Assembly: GCA_030682755.1 (NCBI GenBank)
Contig: JAUXNR010000331.1
Span: forward strand, 1 to 12,264
DNA from: Flavobacterium sp.
GTDB lineage: Bacteria; Bacteroidota; Bacteroidia; Flavobacteriales; Flavobacteriaceae
Direction of reading: 5' to 3'
Length of the DNA stretch: 12,264 nucleotides
This document shows, one piece after another, positions 6,448 through 12,264 of this stretch. The notes under the pieces are model-generated. The model was not told where the DNA came from and did no database searches. It saw nothing but the letters and a program-made list of their open reading frames with translations. A program made the position numbers and the translations under genes. Positions within the stretch are counted from its first letter, which is position 1. The number at the start of each line of letters is the position of its first letter.

Positions 6448-8979
6448 ATGGCAAAGAATTTAGTTATCGTTGAGTCACCCGCAAAAGCAAAAACCATAGA
6501 AAAATTTCTGGGAAGTGATTATCAAGTAGAGTCCAGTTATGGGCATATTGCTGATCTTCCATCCAAAGAAATTGGAGTTGATGTAGAAAATGACTTTAAA
6601 CCTAAATATGAAGTTTCTGCAGATAAAAAAGCGTTGGTGAGCAAACTCAAATCGTTATCTAAAAATGCCGATATGGTTTGGTTAGCGAGTGATGAAGACC
6701 GAGAAGGAGAGGCAATTTCATGGCATTTAGCTGAAGAATTAAAACTTGATCCCAAAAAAACCAAAAGAATTGTTTTTCATGAAATTACAAAATCGGCCAT
6801 TCAAAAAGCAATTGAAAATCCGCGTTCTATTGATTATAATTTAGTAAATGCACAACAAGCCAGAAGAGTTTTAGATAGATTAGTAGGTTATGAATTGTCA
6901 CCAGTTCTTTGGAAAAAAGTAAAAGGCGGTTTATCGGCCGGACGTGTTCAGTCTGTTTCTGTTCGATTGATTGTGGAAAGAGAACGAGAAATTCAAGATT
7001 TTAAAGCACAAGCCTCTTATTCGGTAACGGCTGAATTTGCTAATGAAGCCGGAAAAACCTTCAAAGCTAAATTGCCAAAGAATTTTTCAACTAAAAAAGA
7101 AGCAGAAGATTTTCTAAATAAAAATATTGGGTCTATATATAAGGTAGCCGATTTAGAAACCAAACCAACCAAAAAATCTCCGGCAGCTCCGTTTACAACT
7201 TCAACGCTGCAACAGGAAGCAGCTCGAAAGCTATATCTTCCGGTTGGAATTACCATGCAAATCGCACAACGGTTGTATGAAGCCGGACATATTACATATA
7301 TGAGAACAGATAGCGTCAATCTTTCGCAAGAAGCAATGGCTGCTGCTCAAGCTGAAATTACAAGTTCCTATGGAAAAGAATTCAGCAAACCAAGGAATTT
7401 TACTAGTAAATCAAAAGGTGCTCAGGAAGCTCACGAGGCAATTCGTCCCACGGATATGTCAAAACACACCTTAAATATAGATAGAGATCAAGCCAGATTA
7501 TATGATTTGATTTGGAAAAGAACGTTAGCTTCGCAAATGAGTGATGCCGAATTGGAACGCACCAACGTAAAAATTGAAGCAAACAATCATTCGGAACATT
7601 TTACGGCAACTGGAGAAGTAATCAAGTTTGAAGGTTTTTTAAAAGTGTATCTAGAAGGTAGCGACGATGATGAGGAAGAACAAGAAGGTATGTTGCCGGC
7701 AATGAAGATAAATGAAAAGTTGTTGAACAATTATATAACGGCTACAGAGCGTTTTTCAAGACCTGCTAGCAGATATACTGAAGCTTCTCTGGTTAAGAAA
7801 TTAGAAGAATTAGGAATTGGAAGACCATCAACCTATGCTCCAACTATTTCTACGATTATCAACAGAAATTATGTTGAAAAAGGAAGTTTTGAAGGTCAAG
7901 AACGAAAATACAATCAAATTACTTTAAAAGGAAGTACTGTTAAATCTGTAGTTCTCTCAGAAAACAGTGGTTCTGACAAAGGGAAGTTGGTGCCAACAGA
8001 CATCGGAATTATTGTAAATGACTTTTTGGTAAAGAATTTCTCTACCATTTTAGATTATAATTTCACGGCAAAAGTGGAGCAAGATTTTGATGAAATTGCC
8101 GAAGGAAACGAAGACTGGACAAAAATGATGCGTGATTTCTACAATCATTTTCATCCTAACGTAATTGACGTTGAAGAAAATGCAGATAGAGAAAGTGGTG
8201 AACGAATTTTAGGTACAGATCCAAAAACTGGAAAACCGGTATCTGTTCGTTTAGGAAAATTTGGTCCAATGGCTCAAATTGGTGATATTGATGACGATAA
8301 TAAACAATTTGCCAGTTTAGGAACTGATCAAAATATCGGGACTATTACTTTAGAAGATGCGTTGAACTTATTTTTATTACCAAAAAATTTAGGTACATAT
8401 AAAGGAGAAGAAGTAGAAGTGAATAATGGTCGTTTTGGACCTTATGTTCGTTTTGGTAAGACATTTGTTTCTCTTCCAAAAGGTGAAGATCCTTTGGATG
8501 TTACTCTAGAAAGAGCTCAAGTTTTGATTGATGAAAAAAATCAGGCTGATGCTCCAATTGGAGAATATGAAGGATTGCCAATTCAAAAAGGTGTTGGTCG
8601 ATTTGGTCCATTTATCAAGTGGAACGGTATGTTTATTAATGTAAGTAAAAAATACAATTTTGATAAATTATCGCAATCGGATTTAAATGAATTGATTGAG
8701 GATAAACAGCAAAAAGAGATTGATAAAGTTATCCATGACTGGAAAGCAGAAGGGATTAAAGTTGAAAAAGCACGATGGGGTCGTTCGGTTATTACAAAAG
8801 GTAAAATCAAAATTGAATTAAGTAAAGATGTTGATGCCGAAAAATTAACCTTAGCTCAAGTGCAAGAATTGATTGAAAAGAAAGCTCCAGCCAAAAAAGC
8901 TCCAGCCAAAAAAGCTCCGTCAAAGAAAACATCGGCAAAAAAAACCACCACCAAAAAAGCACCGGCTAAAAAGAAATAA
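6448..8979 (+). CDS. topA: DNA topoisomerase I (type IA) with a histone-H1-like basic tail
   Basis: An 843-residue enzyme that relaxes negative supercoils by passing one strand through a transient break. The TOPRIM domain carries Glu9 and the metal-binding triad Asp82, Asp84, Glu86 (SDEDREGEAI). The active-site tyrosine is Tyr284, with Arg286, in HITYMRTDS. The HEAIRPT motif (329-335) and the GIGRPSTYAPTI motif (457-468) complete the cleavage core. An acidic insertion SDDDEEEQE sits at about 405-413. The C-terminal part has no zinc-finger cysteines; instead it has GxFGP repeats at 603-607, 661-665 and 717-721 and a weaker fourth near 775. I see no cysteine anywhere in the protein. Residues 811-843 are a Lys/Ala/Pro/Thr tail of KKAPAK units, expected to bind DNA nonspecifically. 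The next gene starts 3 bp after the stop, so they are likely one operon. Confidence 0.97.
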   Translation: MAKNLVIVESPAKAKTIEKFLGSDYQVESSYGHIADLPSKEIGVDVENDFKPKYEVSADKKALVSKLKSLSKNADMVWLASDEDREGEAISWHLAEELKLDPKKTKRIVFHEITKSAIQKAIENPRSIDYNLVNAQQARRVLDRLVGYELSPVLWKKVKGGLSAGRVQSVSVRLIVEREREIQDFKAQASYSVTAEFANEAGKTFKAKLPKNFSTKKEAEDFLNKNIGSIYKVADLETKPTKKSPAAPFTTSTLQQEAARKLYLPVGITMQIAQRLYEAGHITYMRTDSVNLSQEAMAAAQAEITSSYGKEFSKPRNFTSKSKGAQEAHEAIRPTDMSKHTLNIDRDQARLYDLIWKRTLASQMSDAELERTNVKIEANNHSEHFTATGEVIKFEGFLKVYLEGSDDDEEEQEGMLPAMKINEKLLNNYITATERFSRPASRYTEASLVKKLEELGIGRPSTYAPTISTIINRNYVEKGSFEGQERKYNQITLKGSTVKSVVLSENSGSDKGKLVPTDIGIIVNDFLVKNFSTILDYNFTAKVEQDFDEIAEGNEDWTKMMRDFYNHFHPNVIDVEENADRESGERILGTDPKTGKPVSVRLGKFGPMAQIGDIDDDNKQFASLGTDQNIGTITLEDALNLFLLPKNLGTYKGEEVEVNNGRFGPYVRFGKTFVSLPKGEDPLDVTLERAQVLIDEKNQADAPIGEYEGLPIQKGVGRFGPFIKWNGMFINVSKKYNFDKLSQSDLNELIEDKQQKEIDKVIHDWKAEGIKVEKARWGRSVITKGKIKIELSKDVDAEKLTLAQVQELIEKKAPAKKAPAKKAPSKKTSAKKTTTKKAPAKKK
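8881..8925 (+). repeat. 15-bp tandem repeat encoding KAPAK units in the topA tail
   Basis: Two identical 15-bp copies, AAAGCTCCAGCCAAA, lie at 8881-8895 and 8896-8910. A diverged third copy (AAAGCTCCGTCAAAG) is at 8911-8925, and looser KKAPAK codons follow to the gene's end. The repeat is in frame, so copy-number change would lengthen or shorten the basic tail without disrupting topA. Confidence 0.85.
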
Positions 8980-8982
8980 TTT

Positions 8983-10128
8983 ATGGTATTTGAACTTTTA
9001 GAGCCCATAGAGGAAGAAGTTTTAAATGTATTAAACCAATTTCCTTCGCAAAGTATTGGTGCAAACATTGCTGTACATTCCGATAAAGAATTTCCAAATT
9101 TGGATTTCGTTTCCATTGCACTTATTGGTGTATTAGATAATAGAGGTAACAATAGTGATGCAGTTTCATTAATTGAAATACGAAAAGAATTTTATGCTCT
9201 TTTTCCCGGAAATTGGAATAAATTGATATGTGATTTAGGTAATATAAATGCCGGGAATACTCAAGAAGACACTTATTTTTTAGTGTCAAAAGTTGTTGAA
9301 GAATTGCTAAAGAAAAAAATTGTTCCCATTGTAATAGGTGGCTCACAAGATTTGACTTATGCTGTTTATAGAGGTTTTGACAACTTGGATCAAATGGTAA
9401 ATTTGATTACGATAGATTCAAAGTTTGATTTTGGAAATACAAATCAAAAGTTAACGGCTGATTCTTATATTTCTAAAATGATAGTAGATGAGCCTACCAA
9501 TTTGTTTAACTATTGCAATTTAGGATTTCAGACCTATTATAATCCTCAAGAGGAAATTGATTTATTGGAAAAATTATTTTTTGATGCTTATAGATTAGGT
9601 GATCTTTCGTCAAATTTGAGTTTAGCAGAACCTGTTTTGCGAGATGCAGATATTGTTTCTTTAGATTTAACGTCCATAAAATCAATTGCTTCAGGAAATT
9701 TTGCTACTTTTATACCCAACGGATTTGATGGTAAAGAAATTTGTGCTTTATCTAGATATGCCGGAATTAGTGAAAAAGTTAGTGTTTTAGGATTATTTAA
9801 TCATTCCAATGATAAAAAAGAAAGCCCTTTAATTGCTCAAATAATATGGTATTTTATTGAAGGCTTTAACTATAGGACTCAAGAAAATCCACATATTAAT
9901 AAAAATAATTTCATTCGTTATATTGTTCCAATTGACGACATGGAACTTATTTTTTTTAAAAGCACAACAACCGAAAGATGGTGGATTGAAATTCCATATA
10001 TTTCAAATGTTAATAATAAATTAAAAAGAAATACGTTATTGCCTTGTTCTCATCTTGATTATTTGGCTGCTTGCGATCAAGATATCCCCGAAAGATGGTG
10101 GAAAGCACAAAGAAAAAATATTTTGTGA
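8983..10128 (+). CDS. Arginase-fold (ureohydrolase/formimidoylglutamase-like) protein with degenerate metal site
   Basis: A 381-residue protein whose landmarks follow the ureohydrolase family. IVPIVIGGSQDLTYAVYRG (about 113-131) corresponds to the GGDHS strand, LITIDSKFD (141-149) to DAHxD, and ADIVSLDLTSIKS (222-234) to SxDxDxxDP. By this alignment three of the six usual manganese ligands are replaced: His by Gln122, His by Lys147 and Asp by Thr230; the aspartates at 145, 149 and 228 remain. Hydrolysis of arginine, agmatine or formimidoylglutamate is therefore doubtful, although homology-based annotation would probably name it formimidoylglutamase. A C-terminal extension (about 297-381) contains two ERWW motifs (331-334 and 370-373) and a CSHLDYLAACD segment. 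It starts 3 bp after topA and precedes gldK. It has no signal peptide and is likely cytoplasmic. Family membership is fairly sure; its role is unknown. Confidence 0.8.
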   Translation: MVFELLEPIEEEVLNVLNQFPSQSIGANIAVHSDKEFPNLDFVSIALIGVLDNRGNNSDAVSLIEIRKEFYALFPGNWNKLICDLGNINAGNTQEDTYFLVSKVVEELLKKKIVPIVIGGSQDLTYAVYRGFDNLDQMVNLITIDSKFDFGNTNQKLTADSYISKMIVDEPTNLFNYCNLGFQTYYNPQEEIDLLEKLFFDAYRLGDLSSNLSLAEPVLRDADIVSLDLTSIKSIASGNFATFIPNGFDGKEICALSRYAGISEKVSVLGLFNHSNDKKESPLIAQIIWYFIEGFNYRTQENPHINKNNFIRYIVPIDDMELIFFKSTTTERWWIEIPYISNVNNKLKRNTLLPCSHLDYLAACDQDIPERWWKAQRKNIL

Positions 10129-10224
10129 TATTTAAAACATTAAAAAGGTCAATTAAACAAAATATAAAATTTTAAGCAACATATTTTAAATAAATATAAA
10201 CTTACAAATTAATAAAAAAAATGC

Positions 10225-10259
10225 ATTTCATCGATAATAATTGTATTTTATCGATAAAA
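10225..10259. promoter_or_regulatory. Paired ATCGAT-centred repeats, candidate operator upstream of gldK
   Basis: ATTTCATCGATAA (10225-10237) and ATTTTATCGATAA (10245-10257) match at 12 of 13 positions and are exactly 20 bp apart, two turns of the helix, so they face the same side of the DNA. The second lies within a perfect 14-bp palindrome, TTTTATCGATAAAA (10246-10259). They lie about 27-61 bp upstream of the TAGTTTTG box, a typical place for activator binding. The binding protein is unknown. Confidence 0.45.
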
Positions 10260-10285
10260 AGCTTTTCCTTTAAAATATTAATTTA

Positions 10286-10293
10286 TAGTTTTG
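10286..10293 (+). promoter_or_regulatory. gldK upstream -7 element, candidate P1 (TAGTTTTG)
   Basis: TAGTTTTG matches TAnnTTTG exactly and would start transcription near 10300, giving a leader of roughly 90 nucleotides before the gldK ATG. No TTG -33 element is at the right distance, consistent with a promoter needing an activator, possibly at the ATCGAT repeats upstream. Confidence 0.42.
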
Positions 10294-10311
10294 GACAGGA
10301 AATTAAAAAGT

Positions 10312-10332
10312 AAAGCAATTAATTGCTTTTTT
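10312..10332 (+). terminator. Palindrome plus T run in the gldK upstream region (terminator or attenuator)
   Basis: AAAGCAATTAATTGCTTT (10312-10329) is a perfect 18-bp palindrome followed by further T's to 10332. In RNA it gives a 7-bp stem with a 4-base loop and a U run, the layout of a weak intrinsic terminator; only two G-C pairs support it. It could end transcripts from topA and the arginase-fold gene, whose stop is 184 bp upstream, or, since it lies after P1, attenuate gldK transcription. Confidence 0.5.
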
Positions 10333-10353
10333 AAAAAATAATAAATAGGTTTA
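10323..10353 (+). promoter_or_regulatory. gldK candidate promoter P2 (TTG - 20 bp - TAGGTTTA)
   Basis: TTG (10323-10325), within the right arm of the palindrome, is followed after 20 bp by TAGGTTTA (10346-10353), which differs from TAnnTTTG at the last base. Spacing is ideal and the box ends 38 bp before ATG 10392. It is weaker than P1 in the -7 element but better in the -33 element. Confidence 0.3.
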
Positions 10354-10391
10354 CGACCTCAAAATTTGAATACATGATAACCCAAATTTAT

Positions 10392-11810
10392 ATGAAGAAG
10401 TTCATTGCATTTTCAACATTATCTTTTTTACTCATCGGATGTAGTTCAGGTGATAAAGGAGAGCTGGTAGGTGTGCCCGGAAAGAAGTGGCATCCTGAAA
10501 AACCATACGGGATGACGTTAGTACCTGGTGGAGCATACATTATGGGTAAATCAGATGATGATTTAGCCAATGTATTAGATGCTCCAACAAAAACTGTTAC
10601 TGTACGTTCTTTCTATATGGACGAAACGGAAATTACTAATAGCGAGTACAGAGAATTCGTTGAATGGGTAAAAGACTCAACAATTCGTGTTCGTTTGGCC
10701 ATTTTAGCAGATGAGCTAGGTCAAACTTCAACCGCTACAGGTAAAGGTTCCGCAAAAAAAGGTGGAGCCAGTATAGGTGACTATGCATTTAAGGATACTG
10801 ATCCTGATAAAATGACGCCATACGATAAATATATGTATGAGAACTATTATAGTTTAGGGACAGAAGAAGATCCTTATGCTGGTAGAAGACTTAACAGAAG
10901 TGTTAAGTTGCATACAGATACGTCAAAATATCCTGATGAATATTACGTTGAGGTAATGGATTCATTGTATCTTCCTGCTTCTGAATCTTATAATGGTTTA
11001 AGAACTATGGATGTAAACAAATTGAAATTCCGTTATACATGGATGGATATTCAAGCGGCTGCTAAAGCTAAAACAGGGAAGCGTTCAGACTTTATTAAAA
11101 GTGAGAATGTAAAAGTTTATCCTGATACAACTGCTTGGATTAAAGATTTCGAATATTCTTATAATGAGCCAATGCACAATGATTATTTTTGGCACCAAGC
11201 CTACAGTGATTATCCTGTAGTTGGAGTTTCTTGGACTCAGGCAAAAGCTTTTTGTGCTTGGAGAACGTTAAAGAAAAATATTTATATCAAATCAAAAAAG
11301 AACAAAAGAGACTTAATCAATAGTTTTAGATTGCCTACTGAAGCAGAATGGGAGTATGCGGCAAGAGGTGGTTTAGAATCTGCAACCTATCCTTGGGGAA
11401 GTAATTATGCTAAAAATGACAGAGCTTGTTATTTAGCTAACTTCAAACCAAACCGAGGTGATTATGCAGCAGATGGAGCTCTTTATACTGTTGAAGCAAA
11501 ATCATATGAGCCTAACAATTATAACTTATATAATATGGCAGGAAACGTTTCAGAATGGACAGATTCATCTTATGATGCAGCTTCATATGAATATGTTTCT
11601 ACAATGAATCCAACAGTTGGTGACTTGAAAAACAAACGTAAAGTTATCAGAGGTGGTTCTTGGAAAGATGTTGCATACTTCTTACAAGTGAGTAGTAGAG
11701 ATTATGAATACGCTGATTCAGCAAGAAGTTACATCGGCTTTAGAACTGTTCAAGATTACATGGGAACACAAGTTACCAGAAATGCTAACAACAGAGGTAG
11801 AGCAAAATAA
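10392..11810 (+). CDS. gldK: GldK, type IX secretion / gliding motility outer-membrane lipoprotein (FGE-sulfatase fold)
   Basis: A 472-residue lipoprotein, the PorK homologue. With GldN/PorN it forms the large periplasmic ring under the outer membrane in the type IX secretion system. The signal MKKFIAFSTLSFLLIGC ends in a lipobox with Cys17 as the lipidated residue. The body is a formylglycine-generating-enzyme (FGE) fold: MTLVPGGAYIMG (41-52), FYMDETEITNSEYREFV (74-90), YPVVGVSWTQAKAFCAW (274-290), RLPTEAEWEYAARGG (313-327), NMAGNVSEWT (381-390) and VIRGGSW (418-424) ending in YIGFRTV. The cysteine pair of true FGE after the RGGS motif is absent, so it is structural. A long insertion (about 93-270) splits the fold. 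ATG 10392 is chosen over ATG 10374 because it gives a normal MKK lipoprotein signal. gldL follows 57 bp downstream. Confidence 0.95.
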   Translation: MKKFIAFSTLSFLLIGCSSGDKGELVGVPGKKWHPEKPYGMTLVPGGAYIMGKSDDDLANVLDAPTKTVTVRSFYMDETEITNSEYREFVEWVKDSTIRVRLAILADELGQTSTATGKGSAKKGGASIGDYAFKDTDPDKMTPYDKYMYENYYSLGTEEDPYAGRRLNRSVKLHTDTSKYPDEYYVEVMDSLYLPASESYNGLRTMDVNKLKFRYTWMDIQAAAKAKTGKRSDFIKSENVKVYPDTTAWIKDFEYSYNEPMHNDYFWHQAYSDYPVVGVSWTQAKAFCAWRTLKKNIYIKSKKNKRDLINSFRLPTEAEWEYAARGGLESATYPWGSNYAKNDRACYLANFKPNRGDYAADGALYTVEAKSYEPNNYNLYNMAGNVSEWTDSSYDAASYEYVSTMNPTVGDLKNKRKVIRGGSWKDVAYFLQVSSRDYEYADSARSYIGFRTVQDYMGTQVTRNANNRGRAK

Positions 11811-11867
11811 AAGTTTATCTAATCAAACAAACAATAAATTAAAATTAACTAACTAAAAATTATTATT

Positions 11868-12264
11868 ATGGCACTTTTAAGTAAAAAAGCAATGAATTTC
11901 GCTTACGGTATGGGAGCAGCAGTTGTTATCGTAGGAGCTTTATTTAAAATTATTCACTTTGAAATAGGACCTTTAACAGGAAACGTAATGCTTACTATAG
12001 GTCTTGTTACTGAGGCAATTATTTTCGCACTTTCTGCATTTGAACCTGTAGATAATGAATTAGACTGGTCATTAGTATATCCTGAATTAGCAGGAGGAGA
12101 AGCTAAATCTAACAAAGCAGTAAAAGAAGATGCACAAAGTTTATTATCTCAAAAATTAGACGCAATGTTAAAAGAAGCTAAATTAGACGGTGAATTAATG
12201 TCTAGTTTAGGAAACAGTATCAGAAATTTTGAATCAGCGGCAAAAGGAATTGCTCCTACGGTTG
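11868..12264 (+). CDS. gldL: GldL, inner-membrane motor subunit of the type IX secretion / gliding machinery (cut by right edge)
   Basis: The first 132 codons are present; the gene continues past the window. It begins MALLSKKAMNFAYGMGAAVV. Two transmembrane helices lie at about 11-31 and 37-58, then a cytoplasmic domain rich in Glu, Lys and Leu that looks helical. GldL and GldM together form a proton-driven rotary motor that powers type IX secretion and gliding. The second helix carries Glu49 (GLVTEAII), the acidic residue reported as essential in the F. johnsoniae homologue. Lys27, His30 and Glu59 are also present and, as I recall, are conserved polar residues of the channel. The 57-bp A/T-rich gap after gldK has no evident promoter or terminator, so gldK and gldL are probably co-transcribed, with gldM and gldN expected downstream by family synteny. 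Confidence 0.94.
   Translation, partial: MALLSKKAMNFAYGMGAAVVIVGALFKIIHFEIGPLTGNVMLTIGLVTEAIIFALSAFEPVDNELDWSLVYPELAGGEAKSNKAVKEDAQSLLSQKLDAMLKEAKLDGELMSSLGNSIRNFESAAKGIAPTV

Noticed and set aside
7017..7319. Antisense open frames inside topA, the arginase-fold gene and the activator gene
   Set aside because: They lie opposite well-conserved coding sequence, lack promoter boxes and have compositions typical of out-of-frame translation.
10374..10391. ATG at 10374 as the gldK start
   Set aside because: It adds MITQIY before the MKK lipoprotein signal; ATG 10392 gives the normal signal with Cys17.
11811..11867. Possible separate promoter or terminator between gldK and gldL
   Set aside because: No TAnnTTTG box and no stem with a T run could be found in the 57 bp; the A/T-rich leader fits co-transcription.

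Overview
The window looks like a chromosomal segment of a member of the Flavobacteriaceae, probably Flavobacterium or a close relative. Three things point there. The DNA is AT-rich. Several genes are preceded by the Bacteroidetes-type -7 element TAnnTTTG and an A-rich leader rather than a Shine-Dalgarno site. The gene content is typical of gliding flavobacteria: gldK and gldL of the type IX secretion and gliding machinery, and miaB next to an orphan sigma-54 activator and a Bacteroidetes-type lptE. No rRNA, tRNA, CRISPR array, insertion sequence or phage gene was seen.

The left half (1-5262) is read from the minus strand. In transcription order it holds a two-gene surface-protein unit (a ~15-residue-repeat exported protein, 4561-5262, then a predicted outer-membrane beta-barrel, 3902-4558). 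A second unit follows: miaB (tRNA ms2i6A synthase), a sigma-54 activator with no sensor domain, lptE (LPS-assembly lipoprotein), and a conserved protein of unknown function that starts at TTG and runs off the left edge. An inverted array of 7-bp repeats sits between miaB and the activator gene. Strong TAnnTTTG boxes lie before miaB and before the left-edge gene.

A short divergent intergenic region (5263-5364) marks the strand switch. To its right, on the plus strand, are a helix-turn-helix regulator (5365-6321), topA (6448-8979), an arginase-fold protein that has lost metal ligands (8983-10128, 3 bp behind topA), gldK (10392-11810) and the first 132 codons of gldL (11868 onward, cut by the right edge). 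The stretch 6322-6447 holds only the topA promoter and A/T-rich sequence. The 263-bp gap before gldK (10129-10391) is the richest non-coding region: two ATCGAT-centred repeats exactly 20 bp apart, a TAnnTTTG box, an 18-bp palindrome followed by a T run, and a second weaker promoter candidate.

Functionally, the window joins envelope biogenesis (LptE, the barrel and the repeat protein), protein export and motility (GldK ring lipoprotein and GldL motor) and housekeeping genes (TopA, MiaB). I did not find a clearly new multi-gene defence or mobile system. The most interesting items are the apparent pseudo-ureohydrolase between topA and gldK, the structured gldK upstream region, the repeat protein/barrel pair with its divergent regulator, and the heptamer inverted repeat.
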